Source: Taishania sp965247975 (GTDB lineage Bacteria; Bacteroidota; Bacteroidia; Flavobacteriales_D; Crocinitomicaceae). From it: a stretch of DNA of 64,000 nt. The notes under the pieces were generated by a model that saw nothing but the letters and a program-made list of their open reading frames with translations, was not told the origin of the DNA and did no database searches. Of this stretch, positions 16,765-26,281 are shown piece by piece. Location: contig OZ252050.1 of assembly GCA_965247975.1 (NCBI GenBank), forward strand, positions 3,348,001-3,412,000, written 5' to 3'. Position 1 is the stretch's first letter. Every line of letters starts with the position of its first letter. A program made the position numbers and the translations under genes.

Positions 16765-18213
16765 TTAGTCCATTACAACCAATTTCTTAAATCCTTTATT
16801 TCCATCATTAAATTCAAGCATGACAATGTAATTCCCTTGCGACAAGAACGAAATATCGTAGGTATTGTTAACGGATGAATTTTGATTTCGAAGCATTCTT
16901 CCAAATCCATCATAAATAGCAATATTCTTCAATTCTGCATTAGCAGAAAACACCGTTATTTCGGTTCTTGCAGGATTTGGGTAAATGGAAACACTTGAAT
17001 TTTCTGAAATTTCATTCACATTTACGAGCGACTCAAAATCAATAAGTGTATTTGCATCATTCACCATGCCTTCTAACATTTTAATAACGTAAAGATTACT
17101 TCCTCCCAAACCTATATTTTCAAAATTACCAACCGCCACTACTCCTTTGTCGCTTGTTGAAATTAGTTGTCCACAAAACACGTTTTCAGCACTGTGTACA
17201 GAACCAATCCACATTTCCCAAGGTAACGCTGGATAATTCTGACTAAAAAACAAATCATATCCACCATAAGAATATTGATTATCCGACCAATTGGCCACCG
17301 CAAGTCTATTGCTCGTTCCAAAATAATCAACTCCAACTAATTTGTTTATTCCATCTGCATTTTCAAGATGTGTTAATAAAAATGAACCGTTAGAATCGCA
17401 TTTATAGCTAATTGTTGCATTATCAGATGGCAGATGATCTGTATCGCCAACAAAAACAATTTCCGAGCCGTTGGTGCAAAGACTATTTATTTGTGCTTGA
17501 CCTACAAATCCCAAAGTGTCTTGCCACCAAACCAAACCATTTTCATCCATTTTACAGATATAAGCTTTATGCATCAAGGAATCTTCCACATATATTTTTC
17601 CTCCCAAAGCAAAGGTGGAATCATTGATTGGAGCAATGCATTTAATCATGTCAGGTCCAGCATTTCCGATTTGTTGCGACCATAATTCGTTGCCATTTTT
17701 ATCTGTTCTCACGAGTAAAATATCTGATTCTCCATCGTCGGTGTTCAACGTTTCTCCAACCAAAATCACCCCCGAGTCTCTTGTCAAAGCTGCATCGTAA
17801 ACGCGATCCCACGATTCTGTACCATAGGTTTTTTCCCAAAGAAGTGTTCCAGATAAATCCGTTTTGAACAGGTAAAAGTCATAAGCTCCGGCTCCAGAAG
17901 AATTAGTGAATCCAGCGACCAAAATCCCATCGTTCTCTATGCACATGATGCGTTTTCCAGCATCGCTTTCTGCTCCACCAAAATGCTTGGACCATTTAAA
18001 ATTGCCCAAACTATCCAATTTAAGAATGAATGCTTGCGCTGGACCTTCGAAAAAACTGGATGATGAACCTGTAATTAAATAACTTGAATCCTCCATTTGA
18101 GTGATTCCCTCACCATAGTCATATCCGTTGTTGGAAAATTGTTTGTAGAAGCTAATTTGACCGAATGCAAAATAACCAAATAGGATAAACACAGGAAAAA
18201 GTAACTTACTCAT
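16765..18213 (-). CDS. T9SS cargo with beta-propeller-like repeats
   Basis: A 482-residue secreted protein: signal peptide (1-18), then about five repeats of the form D-G-ILVAG-T ... YDFYLFKTDLSGTLLWEKTYG (residues 30-380), a propeller-like arrangement common in Bacteroidota surface proteins, then a T9SS type A sorting domain (VSIYPNPARTEITVFS through NGNKGFKKLVVMD). The C-terminus is recognised by PorU/PorV, encoded near the end of this window. It overlaps the DUF5723-like gene by 4 nt and is the last gene of its operon. Confidence 0.85.
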   Translation of the reverse strand: MSKLLFPVFILFGYFAFGQISFYKQFSNNGYDYGEGITQMEDSSYLITGSSSSFFEGPAQAFILKLDSLGNFKWSKHFGGAESDAGKRIMCIENDGILVAGFTNSSGAGAYDFYLFKTDLSGTLLWEKTYGTESWDRVYDAALTRDSGVILVGETLNTDDGESDILLVRTDKNGNELWSQQIGNAGPDMIKCIAPINDSTFALGGKIYVEDSLMHKAYICKMDENGLVWWQDTLGFVGQAQINSLCTNGSEIVFVGDTDHLPSDNATISYKCDSNGSFLLTHLENADGINKLVGVDYFGTSNRLAVANWSDNQYSYGGYDLFFSQNYPALPWEMWIGSVHSAENVFCGQLISTSDKGVVAVGNFENIGLGGSNLYVIKMLEGMVNDANTLIDFESLVNVNEISENSSVSIYPNPARTEITVFSANAELKNIAIYDGFGRMLRNQNSSVNNTYDISFLSQGNYIVMLEFNDGNKGFKKLVVMD

Positions 18214-19442
18214 AGCGTATAATTTAAGCGCAATAAAAACGCTTGACCGTGTCCTTTCTTCGAAAAGATTCCGATCAAATTATTCGTTCCTATTCCAGCA
18301 TTGAAATTTTTAAAAACCGTGTTAGCATACAAGCCTACCCGAAAAGCTGAAAAACCGCCATAAGAAGCGCTAGCTCCTATCCGCAACCAATTTGTAGTTC
18401 GGTATTGAAGTCCCAAATAAACTTGCGGAATTGCTCCTTTCTGATAAATAGCTCTGAAGCCAAAAAATGTCTGAATTGGTCGCCGATTTTGGTCGTCAAC
18501 AATTTTACTAATTTGAACGGTAAATGGAATCGATATGGTACCTGCAGCTATCGTATCTCTTCTCAAACCAATTTCATCTAATAGATCTGTATCACCATTG
18601 ATAATTGCATTATCTCCAATCAAATCACTGACTTCGTATCCAGTAAATTGGATCGTGGTGTCCATTTCGTATTTTACTTTCTTTCCAGTTAAAAATCCAA
18701 CTCCCAAATTTTGTAGTTGAAATTGAATGTACGATACGCGGTTGAACATCGTCGCTGGAAGAATAAAATTGGCATCTACCCCAACACCAATACCTTTGTA
18801 ATATGTTTTTTCATACAAAGCTTCCACATTGCCATCCAATTTGATCTCAGCATTGAATCCATCAATATCTTGTTTCAAATAAGCATTATTGAGCATGCCT
18901 GAACTGTAATTTCGAATGCCATAAACATTCAACGAAACACTTGATTTCGTCTTTGCATCAATTAGTCCAAATCCTAATTTGTGGGCACTCAAAAATGCAA
19001 AATTTGAGTTTGACAAACCAACTTCTTGACCTAAAAAAGGTTCATTTCCGAGAAAAGCCAATCCAAACAATCCGTCCGAATAGCGCCCTGATGCCATTGA
19101 ATACAATCCAGCTTTCATCAAAATGCCCCAATTCTTTTTCTTGAAAATATTCACACAATAGTTGCGATACTCTAATTCAGGATTAAAGATAAACCCTACA
19201 CGATTCAATCGGTCTTGCTGATTATAATTCATTTCTCGCACATCGTAAGGAATGTCTCCACCTTGAACGAAATATTGTAGAAGCGAATTTGACGTTGCAG
19301 TCGCGCTAAGCTCAATTGAACCATTGAAAATGATTTCTTGTTTTCGGTCATTTGTATCGTAAATCATTGGCAAAATATCTTGCGAAAATGACATGATTGG
19401 CAGAGCAAGAAATCCAAGAAACAACAATGTAAATCGCATCAT
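18210..19442 (-). CDS. DUF5723-like outer-membrane protein
   Basis: A 410-residue protein with a signal peptide ending near residue 20 (SFSQ) and beta-rich sequence with alternating hydrophobic residues, ending in LLRLNYTL. The overall pattern fits DUF5723/PorV-like beta-barrels of Bacteroidota. It overlaps both neighbours by 4 nt (19439-19442 and 18210-18213), so lipoprotein, barrel and T9SS cargo are translationally coupled and may form one surface assembly. Substrate unknown. Confidence 0.65.
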   Translation of the reverse strand: MMRFTLLFLGFLALPIMSFSQDILPMIYDTNDRKQEIIFNGSIELSATATSNSLLQYFVQGGDIPYDVREMNYNQQDRLNRVGFIFNPELEYRNYCVNIFKKKNWGILMKAGLYSMASGRYSDGLFGLAFLGNEPFLGQEVGLSNSNFAFLSAHKLGFGLIDAKTKSSVSLNVYGIRNYSSGMLNNAYLKQDIDGFNAEIKLDGNVEALYEKTYYKGIGVGVDANFILPATMFNRVSYIQFQLQNLGVGFLTGKKVKYEMDTTIQFTGYEVSDLIGDNAIINGDTDLLDEIGLRRDTIAAGTISIPFTVQISKIVDDQNRRPIQTFFGFRAIYQKGAIPQVYLGLQYRTTNWLRIGASASYGGFSAFRVGLYANTVFKNFNAGIGTNNLIGIFSKKGHGQAFLLRLNYTL

Positions 19443-21049
19443 TTAACCACTGTTTTAAGTTTGAATTTAGCCTTTAACTTCACGCCAAGGTATGCTCCCG
19501 CAGGAATTGCGACCATTTGATTTGATTGAGTTGCTGGATCAGGTGTGTCAAATTCTGATTGAACAGCTACGAATTTGATGGCATCTAAATTTGCCACAAC
19601 ATCTTCCGAAAATGGAAATTCGATTTCAGATGTTTTGTATTGAATTCCCTGTGTATCAAAGCTACTTCCATAAAGCGAAGACATGATTTCGTTTGTTCCG
19701 TTGATTTGATGAAGCACTTGACCAAACTCGTCCAATAAAAGCAATTTGATGGCACCGGAAAATGGAAATGCGTTGTTGGCTTTCAACGCAACAGAACCAG
19801 AAACTACCCTCGTTTTATCTTCGCTTTGGTTTAATACAAAATCGAACGTGTCTTTGATGGTGAGATTATCCATCTGAATCGCTAAAGGCAAATTGGCTTC
19901 AACGGATAACTTGATTCGACTTTGCTCAAAAATTTCATTCCATCCTCCAGAAGTATTGCCCCAAGGATTTATTTTTATTTCGTAGGCAATTTTGTGGTGG
20001 ACACCTAAATTTTCAAAGTAATTCTCAATATTGCTATTTCCAGAATTAAAGATCAACTCCACAAACGAAGGAACCAATGAATTGTAGCTTCCAGTTGGTT
20101 GATCAATTAAAAAAGTGTTCCCCATTTCTCCCCCAGTCAAATTGATGCTGGCACCTGCATTGTTCTCATTTTCCAAGAAACTGATTTTTCCTTGCGCGTC
20201 AAATTTGATGCTATTTTCCAACTTAACTTTTACCGAAGAAGCTGGTAAATCAATTGTTCCGCCAACAATATTTTGAAAGATATCAATATTAAAATCTGTT
20301 GTATCTTGAATTATTCTATTCCCAAAATAACCTCTCGCATATTTTAGTACAGCATTTTTAATTTTGGCATTTACAATGATTTGATCTTGATTCGTGACCA
20401 AAACCGAACCTCCGTCTGGCAATGTAGAAACAGTCACTTTTGATCGAAGTAAATTGTATTCACCACCGGAAATCCCCGTCAAATCAAGGCTGTAACCTCC
20501 TAAATTCAATGTCTCATTTAAAATCCCAGGCCCGGATCCTGTTGAAGCTGGAGCATAATAAGTTTGAGTGAAAGTCTGCCCGTTGAAGGTTACTCCAGGC
20601 AGTTCGACATCTATTTTCACTATTGCAGACAAAGGGTTTTTTAATTCCAATTCTATGTCACCCTCCGTCAAAATGATCTTTTTCAACTGAACATCCTGAA
20701 GTTGTAATTCATGTTCCTTCACAGAATTCACAAAAGTAGTTCCGGGTGGAACATTTAGCGATGAAATACCTAAAACAAACACTTGTGCAATCGTGGTGTC
20801 AGGAATAGAAACAAAATCAGATACATTGATGTCCAAAAGGGTTCGTTTTAAATTAATGTTGTAAAATCCACCGGAAGCATCAAGGGTTGAATCATTGACC
20901 AAGTTTTTTAAATCGAGCGTATCGTTGATTAAGGGAACAACCCAATCAGCATCCCAAGTTGTTTCTTTTCTACAAGAGAAAACAAGAAGAGCAACACCAA
21001 TCAGTATGGAATAGAATTTTATCAAAATATTTTTTCTTATGACGTTCAT
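19439..21049 (-). CDS. Hypothetical lipoprotein, beta-rich
   Basis: A 536-residue lipoprotein: N-terminal hydrophobic segment with lipobox LLVFSC (Cys near residue 26), then a long beta-rich exported domain with recurrent acidic and Asn-rich loops and no catalytic motif. It starts 17 nt after the thiolase stop and overlaps the next gene by 4 nt. I do not recognise the family; an outer-membrane lipoprotein working with the barrel encoded next to it is a reasonable inference. Confidence 0.65.
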   Translation of the reverse strand: MNVIRKNILIKFYSILIGVALLVFSCRKETTWDADWVVPLINDTLDLKNLVNDSTLDASGGFYNINLKRTLLDINVSDFVSIPDTTIAQVFVLGISSLNVPPGTTFVNSVKEHELQLQDVQLKKIILTEGDIELELKNPLSAIVKIDVELPGVTFNGQTFTQTYYAPASTGSGPGILNETLNLGGYSLDLTGISGGEYNLLRSKVTVSTLPDGGSVLVTNQDQIIVNAKIKNAVLKYARGYFGNRIIQDTTDFNIDIFQNIVGGTIDLPASSVKVKLENSIKFDAQGKISFLENENNAGASINLTGGEMGNTFLIDQPTGSYNSLVPSFVELIFNSGNSNIENYFENLGVHHKIAYEIKINPWGNTSGGWNEIFEQSRIKLSVEANLPLAIQMDNLTIKDTFDFVLNQSEDKTRVVSGSVALKANNAFPFSGAIKLLLLDEFGQVLHQINGTNEIMSSLYGSSFDTQGIQYKTSEIEFPFSEDVVANLDAIKFVAVQSEFDTPDPATQSNQMVAIPAGAYLGVKLKAKFKLKTVVK

Positions 21050-21066
21050 GCTCGAAACTTGGTTGG

Positions 21067-22275
21067 TTAGGCTTTCTCAATTATCGTTGCATAACCTTGC
21101 CCAACACCAATACACATAGAAACCAGCGCATATTTTTTGTTGCTTCGTTGCAATTCACGTGCGGCAGCCAACAATATTCTTGCTCCTGTCATTCCTAGCG
21201 GGTGACCAAGTGCAATTGCGCCACCGTTCGGATTGATGCGTGGATCATTGTCAGCAACACCCATTTTACGTGTACATGCTAACACCTGAGCTGCAAATGC
21301 CTCATTTAATTCCAAAACATCCATCTGATCCAAGGTCAAACCTGCTCGTTTCAACGCTTTTTCTGATGCATAAACGGGACCGATTCCCATGATCCGTGGC
21401 TCCACTCCAGCTACTGCTGCGCCAACTATGCGCGCAAGTGGTTTGAAATTATGTTGAACTATACTACTTTCAGAAGCAATCAACAAAGCTGCAGCTCCAT
21501 CGTTCAAACCAGATGCATTTCCAGCTGTTACCGTTCCATCTTTTTTAAATGCTGGACGCAATCCAGACAAACCATCGAAGGTTGTTGATGAGCGAATAAA
21601 TTCATCCTTATTAAAAATGAGTGGATCGCCCTTTCGCTGTGGAATATTTACTGGTATGATTTCTTCGGCTAAAATGCCATTTTGTTGTGCTTTTGTTGCT
21701 TTTTCTTGCGACCAAACCGAGAATTTATCTTGGTCTTCACGCGAAATGGCATACATTTCAGCCAAATTCTCTGCTGTATTACCCATGCCATCTGTTCCAT
21801 ACAATTCGTGCATTTTTGGATTGATGAATCTCCAACCAAACGAAGAATCATGCATTTCAGAGTCACGACCAAAAGCGCTTGATGCTTTCGACATCACCCA
21901 AGGTCCGCGTGTCATATTTTCAACACCACCCGAAATGTAAATATCGCCACAACCATCTTTGATTGCTCGCATCGCATTGATTGTCGAAGCCATTCCTGAA
22001 GCACAAAGTCGGTTTACCGTTTCGCCTCCCAACTGATAAGGTAATCCAGCCAACAACGACGACATTCTAGCAACGTTTCGGTTATCTTCACCTGCTTGAT
22101 TAGCGCATCCAAAGAGAACATCTTCAATGAGCATTGGATCAAGATTTGGGTGATTTTCAATGAGCGATTTCATTACAATTGCGCCTAAATCATCGGTTCG
22201 AACAGGTGCTAAAGATCCTCCAAAATTTCCAATGGCTGTGCGCACGCCATCAACAATATAAACTTCTTTCGACAT
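21067..22275 (-). CDS. Acetyl-CoA C-acyltransferase (thiolase)
   Basis: A 402-residue thiolase that cleaves 3-ketoacyl-CoA or condenses acetyl-CoA. The nucleophile Cys91 lies in NRLCASGMAS, the NEAFAAQ motif near 325, His358 in GHPLGMTGAR and Cys388 in MCIGVGQG complete the active site. Sequence features (GGVENMTRGPW; SSFGWRFINPKM) resemble the 3-oxoadipyl/beta-ketoadipyl thiolase group (PcaF/PaaJ), but no aromatic degradation genes are nearby, so a general beta-oxidation role is equally likely. It precedes the lipoprotein/OMP genes by 17 nt. Confidence 0.88.
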   Translation of the reverse strand: MSKEVYIVDGVRTAIGNFGGSLAPVRTDDLGAIVMKSLIENHPNLDPMLIEDVLFGCANQAGEDNRNVARMSSLLAGLPYQLGGETVNRLCASGMASTINAMRAIKDGCGDIYISGGVENMTRGPWVMSKASSAFGRDSEMHDSSFGWRFINPKMHELYGTDGMGNTAENLAEMYAISREDQDKFSVWSQEKATKAQQNGILAEEIIPVNIPQRKGDPLIFNKDEFIRSSTTFDGLSGLRPAFKKDGTVTAGNASGLNDGAAALLIASESSIVQHNFKPLARIVGAAVAGVEPRIMGIGPVYASEKALKRAGLTLDQMDVLELNEAFAAQVLACTRKMGVADNDPRINPNGGAIALGHPLGMTGARILLAAARELQRSNKKYALVSMCIGVGQGYATIIEKA

Positions 22276-22384
22276 ATTTTCTTCAATTGAAGCACTAAAT
22301 TAACATTTTTTAATCTGTTGAAAACTTAATATTTCAACCTGCCCAAAACTTTGTACCTTGTAGCCTTTAAAAAATAGGATTTCC

Positions 22385-23482
22385 ATGAATTATTATCAAA
22401 AATCTATTCCATTAATTCTGTGTCTGTTAAGTCTCTCGGCTTGGACTCAAATCGAAGAATTAACCCCACAAGAAATGGCTTATCGAGACTCGATTGCAGC
22501 TTTAAATTTGCAAAATGAAGCTGTTGCCAATAGTCAAATTGCATACAACGAAGGCATCACCTTTTTTAATGCTGGCGATTATCAAAAAGCACTTGCATCT
22601 TTCGGGAAATCCATTTCGTTTGATCCGAATTTCACAGCGGCATACTACAATAAAGGCGTGGCAGAAAATGAATTGAGTCAATTTGCAGAAGCAAAAACGT
22701 CGTTTACCAAACTTTTGGAATTGGATCGCAGTTATTCCAAAGCTTATTTTCAGCGAGGCAGATCTTTTCAAGGATTAAACGATTACTTGAATGCTGAGCG
22801 CGATTACGAAAAAGCAATTACAATTGATCCTCGAAATCCAAAAGCGTATTACAATTATGGAACGCTTCGCTTTTTGCAACTTGACTACAAAGGTGCATTG
22901 AGCTATTTTACAAAAACGATTGAATTAGATCCAAATTTTGCGTTTGCTTACAATGATCGTGGCAGCTGTTACCGCATGATGGGCGAATATGCAAAAGCGA
23001 TTATTGAATACCAAGAAGCTATAAAACGCAATCCAAAAATGACATTTGCGTTGAACAACATTGGAACAACGAAGCGAAAAATAAAAGATTATCCAGGAGC
23101 AATCGCTGCTTTTAATCAAGCAATAAACTTGGATGGAACTTTTTTTATGGCATACAACAATCGAGGTGCTGTACAAATGGATCAAAACAAACTGGACGAT
23201 GCACGCAGAGATTTTGAAAAAGCGTTATCGATTGAAAAAGATTATGCGCCAGCCAATTCAAATTTGAGCGCTCTTTCGTTTAAGTTAAAAGACTACCAAA
23301 AAGCTCTTGAATATGCTGAAAAAGCAATCAAAGCGGATCCGAATTATGCGAATGCATATGTCAACAGAGCCAATGCCAAAGAAATGCTTCGCGATCAAAT
23401 TGGTGCTTGTGAAGATTGGCACAAAGCGGGAGAATTGGGCACAAAACAAGGTCAAGATTATTATTCAGCTAATTGTCAATAA
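22385..23482 (+). CDS. Secreted tetratricopeptide-repeat protein
   Basis: A 365-residue protein with a signal peptide (about 1-21, ending AWTQ) and about eight to nine consecutive TPR units from residue 50 to 350, each with the A/G-Y-N-G...A-Y/F...A...P pattern (for example AYNEGITFFNAGDYQKALAS). It is probably a periplasmic or outer-membrane-associated scaffold. The PorE-like gene starts 14 nt downstream, so the two are likely one operon and the TPR protein may be its partner. Confidence 0.85.
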   Translation: MNYYQKSIPLILCLLSLSAWTQIEELTPQEMAYRDSIAALNLQNEAVANSQIAYNEGITFFNAGDYQKALASFGKSISFDPNFTAAYYNKGVAENELSQFAEAKTSFTKLLELDRSYSKAYFQRGRSFQGLNDYLNAERDYEKAITIDPRNPKAYYNYGTLRFLQLDYKGALSYFTKTIELDPNFAFAYNDRGSCYRMMGEYAKAIIEYQEAIKRNPKMTFALNNIGTTKRKIKDYPGAIAAFNQAINLDGTFFMAYNNRGAVQMDQNKLDDARRDFEKALSIEKDYAPANSNLSALSFKLKDYQKALEYAEKAIKADPNYANAYVNRANAKEMLRDQIGACEDWHKAGELGTKQGQDYYSANCQ

Positions 23483-23496
23483 ATTAAAGAAAAATT

Positions 23497-25566
23497 ATGA
23501 AAAAGTACATATTCATTTGTTTGACATTTCTTTTACAAACTTCCCTTATTGGTCAAAATGTCGATTTTAAATCGTCCAATTTTAAAGAGGATAAAGATGG
23601 TTTGAAAAAAGCTACAGACGCAATCAAGGAAGGCGAAGCATTTTTCGATGTAGCCAACGAAGCTGTTTTCACAGTGCACGATCCAGGATTGAATTATAAA
23701 AAAGCACTCTCAAAATTTGAAGTCGCACAAAAGTTTAATCCCAACAATGCATTGAATAATTTTAGAATTGGCGTTTGTCACTCGTATTCTACAGATCCAG
23801 GCAAGTGCATTCCATTTATCAAAAAGGCCTATGAATTAGATAAAGCATGTGATCCTTTCATGGATTATTATTATGGTTATGCGTTGCAATTGGAAGGTAA
23901 ATTTGAAGATGCGATGAAAGCATACACGGCGTTCGAAACGAATTATAAAAAGTCTGAAGAGTTTAACAAATTTGTTTCACTGCATATTAACGAATGTAAA
24001 AATGCGCGCGGAAGTTTTCAAAATCCAAAGCGCGTTTGGGTAGATAACATCAAGGAACTTAATACGGCTTATGACGACTATGCGCCTTCTATAACAACGG
24101 ATGGAAGCGAATTGATTTTTACATCCAACAGACCGAATGGTCATACACCCAATGAAGTAAATGAATACGATAAAGACATTTATTCATCGAGTTTAAGTCA
24201 AATGAAATGGTCATCTCCAAAGCAAATTGATGGTGGAGTAAACACAGCATCTGATGACGTTTCCAACAATCTTAGTTTCGATGGAACAAAAATGCTTTTG
24301 CATCGCGAAGACAACGGTCAGATGGACATTTATGAAAGTAACTTGAAAGGATTGAATTGGACAAATCCTACGAAAATGCACTTTTCTATTTCTTCAACGC
24401 GAGCAAATGAAATTTATGCAGCCTATTCAAACGATGGTTGGAGTATCTTTTTTTCGCGAGATAATGCAACAAGAAGCAGTGGTTTTGATGTCATGTACAG
24501 TGGAATGCAAAGTAAAATCCAAAAAGATTACATGGCTGCTACTATGCTTTCTGAAGCAAATACAGGTTTTAATGATGGTCCGATTTATCTTCATGTGGAC
24601 GGAGAAACCATGTACATCGCCGCTCAAGGGAAAACATCTTATGGAGGTTACGATATTTTCATGTCGAAAAAAGTGCAAGGAAATTGGACAAAACCTGTGA
24701 ATATGGGTTATCCAATCAACACGCAATACGATGACTTTTTCTTTGCGACAACAGCGAACAACAAATTTGCCTTTATTGCTTCCAACCGAGATGGCGGAAG
24801 TGGCGGATATGATTTGTACAAAGTAACTTTCTGGGGAGAAGAAAAAGTGCCTTTAGTAGATGTTGAAGATTATTTGTTGGCTTCCATCATTTCGCCAATG
24901 AAAGATCCACAAGTGGAAGGAACAGTAGATGTAAATCGCAAATCATTTACCGTATTTAAAGGGAAAACGCTTGATGCTTTGAGTAAAATGGCTGTTGAAG
25001 CGCAAATTGAAATCATCGATAATTCGAATGGTTCGGTGATTGAAACATTTACGACGAACAGTGCTACTGGGAAATTCATCATTACGCTTGCTTCTGGTAA
25101 AAACTACGGAATTGTGGTAAAAGCAAATGGCTACTTGTTTCATTCTGAGAATTTTGACATTCCGAAAGGGGCAGTAGATAATTTGGTGGAAAAAATCATT
25201 GAATTGAAAAATGTGAAAGTTGGAAACGTCATTACGCTTAAAAATGTCTTTTTTGACACTGGAAAATCAACCTTGCGATCAGAATCAAATGGGGAATTGG
25301 ATCGTTTGGTGAAACTCATGAACGATGGACCAAGCATTAAAATTGAGTTGTCTGGACATACAGATAATACTGGTTCTGCATCCTTGAATAATCAACTGTC
25401 ACAAGCACGTGCAGAAGCGGTGGTAAATTATTTGAAAGGAAAAGGAATTGCTGCAAGTAGAATTACCGCTGTTGGTTATGGCTCCTCAAAACCTGTGGAT
25501 ACAAATAGCACTGCGGCTGGAAGACAAGAGAATCGTAGAACAGAGTTTAAGATTACTGGTAACTAG
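23497..25566 (+). CDS. PorE-like TPR / PD40 / CRD / OmpA protein
   Basis: A 689-residue envelope protein: signal peptide (1-19), TPR-like helices (about 30-175), a WD40-like PD40 propeller (about 185-450, with YDDYAPSITTDGSELIFTSNRP and FAFIASNRDGGSGGYDLYKV), a carboxypeptidase-regulatory-like fold (about 485-570), and a C-terminal OmpA domain (about 580-689, FFDTGKSTLRSESN and ELSGHTDNTGS) that binds peptidoglycan. This domain order is that of T9SS component PorE, which links the secretion complex to peptidoglycan. Bacteroidota carry several such proteins, so which paralogue this is remains open. Confidence 0.85.
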   Translation: MKKYIFICLTFLLQTSLIGQNVDFKSSNFKEDKDGLKKATDAIKEGEAFFDVANEAVFTVHDPGLNYKKALSKFEVAQKFNPNNALNNFRIGVCHSYSTDPGKCIPFIKKAYELDKACDPFMDYYYGYALQLEGKFEDAMKAYTAFETNYKKSEEFNKFVSLHINECKNARGSFQNPKRVWVDNIKELNTAYDDYAPSITTDGSELIFTSNRPNGHTPNEVNEYDKDIYSSSLSQMKWSSPKQIDGGVNTASDDVSNNLSFDGTKMLLHREDNGQMDIYESNLKGLNWTNPTKMHFSISSTRANEIYAAYSNDGWSIFFSRDNATRSSGFDVMYSGMQSKIQKDYMAATMLSEANTGFNDGPIYLHVDGETMYIAAQGKTSYGGYDIFMSKKVQGNWTKPVNMGYPINTQYDDFFFATTANNKFAFIASNRDGGSGGYDLYKVTFWGEEKVPLVDVEDYLLASIISPMKDPQVEGTVDVNRKSFTVFKGKTLDALSKMAVEAQIEIIDNSNGSVIETFTTNSATGKFIITLASGKNYGIVVKANGYLFHSENFDIPKGAVDNLVEKIIELKNVKVGNVITLKNVFFDTGKSTLRSESNGELDRLVKLMNDGPSIKIELSGHTDNTGSASLNNQLSQARAEAVVNYLKGKGIAASRITAVGYGSSKPVDTNSTAAGRQENRRTEFKITGN

Positions 25567-25653
25567 GAGTCTGGATTTCAGTGGTTTCGCTCAAAATATA
25601 CTTAGGAAAAATGAAAGGTCGGGAAGTTCAATCTCTTTAAACACCAAGAATAA

Positions 25654-26031
25654 ATGACTGAAGATGAAATCTCATATAAAGTAATCGGAGCAGCACTAGA
25701 ATTACATTCAAACTTAGGACCTGGATTATTAGAATCAGCCTATGAACATTCTCTCGTTTATGAATTAAGAGAAAAAGGACTTTTGGTAGAACAGCAGACC
25801 CCAATGCCATTAATTTACAAGGATGTTAGATTAGACTGTGGTTATCGATTGGATTTATTGGTTGAAAAGAAAGTAATTATCGAAATAAAATCAGTAGAAT
25901 TTCTCGCAGCCGTTCATCATGCGCAAGTTCTCACATATATGCGGTTAAGTGGTTGTAAACTTGGTTTGTTGTTGAACTTCAATTGTGCAAGAATGAAAGA
26001 TGGTATTCATCGATTGGTCAATAATTTATAA
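25654..26031 (+). CDS. GxxExxY protein
   Basis: A 125-residue protein defined by the motif G24-L-L-E27-S-A-Y30 (GLLESAY) and a later DLLVEKKVIIEIKS segment resembling the core of PD-(D/E)xK nucleases. The family is widespread in Bacteroidota and cyanobacteria; its biological role is unknown. It is followed within about 30 bp by a hairpin with four CTTTGCG units (see 26063-26127). Length and ends look complete, so it is probably intact. Confidence 0.88.
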   Translation: MTEDEISYKVIGAALELHSNLGPGLLESAYEHSLVYELREKGLLVEQQTPMPLIYKDVRLDCGYRLDLLVEKKVIIEIKSVEFLAAVHHAQVLTYMRLSGCKLGLLLNFNCARMKDGIHRLVNNL

Positions 26032-26062
26032 AGAATGGTCTATAATATTTTCAAAAATACAA

Positions 26063-26127
26063 GTAGCATGTCTTTGCGTCACTTTGCGTTTTTTCTTTGC
26101 ACCCCTTTGCGAGAAAAAACATGCTAC
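26063..26127 (+). repeat. CTTTGCG array inside a 9-bp inverted repeat
   Basis: Three CTTTGCG and one CTTTGC-A unit start at 26072, 26082, 26095 and 26105 (spacing 10, 13, 10), enclosed by GTAGCATGT (26063-26071) and ACATGCTAC (26119-26127), a perfect inverted repeat. It lies 32 nt after the GxxExxY stop codon. I recall similar CTTTGCG strings next to GxxExxY genes in other Bacteroidota; it may be a cognate element of that gene. The remaining sequence to 26281 holds nothing else I can name. Confidence 0.6.
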
Positions 26128-26281
26128 AACCATTCGTCAACCCCAATTATTAACTCATTGTCCAATCCAAGATTTATAGAATTTTTATCTTATGAAATAG
26201 CCTTTCAAACAAATCGCGCAAGCACCGATGAAAACAATATGGCATATTCCATATGACATTTAAAAGACAAATTATTTACAT

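Noticed and set aside
26063..26127. A short CRISPR-like array
   Set aside because: Units are only 7 bp with 3-6 bp spacers and lie inside an inverted repeat; no cas genes nearby.
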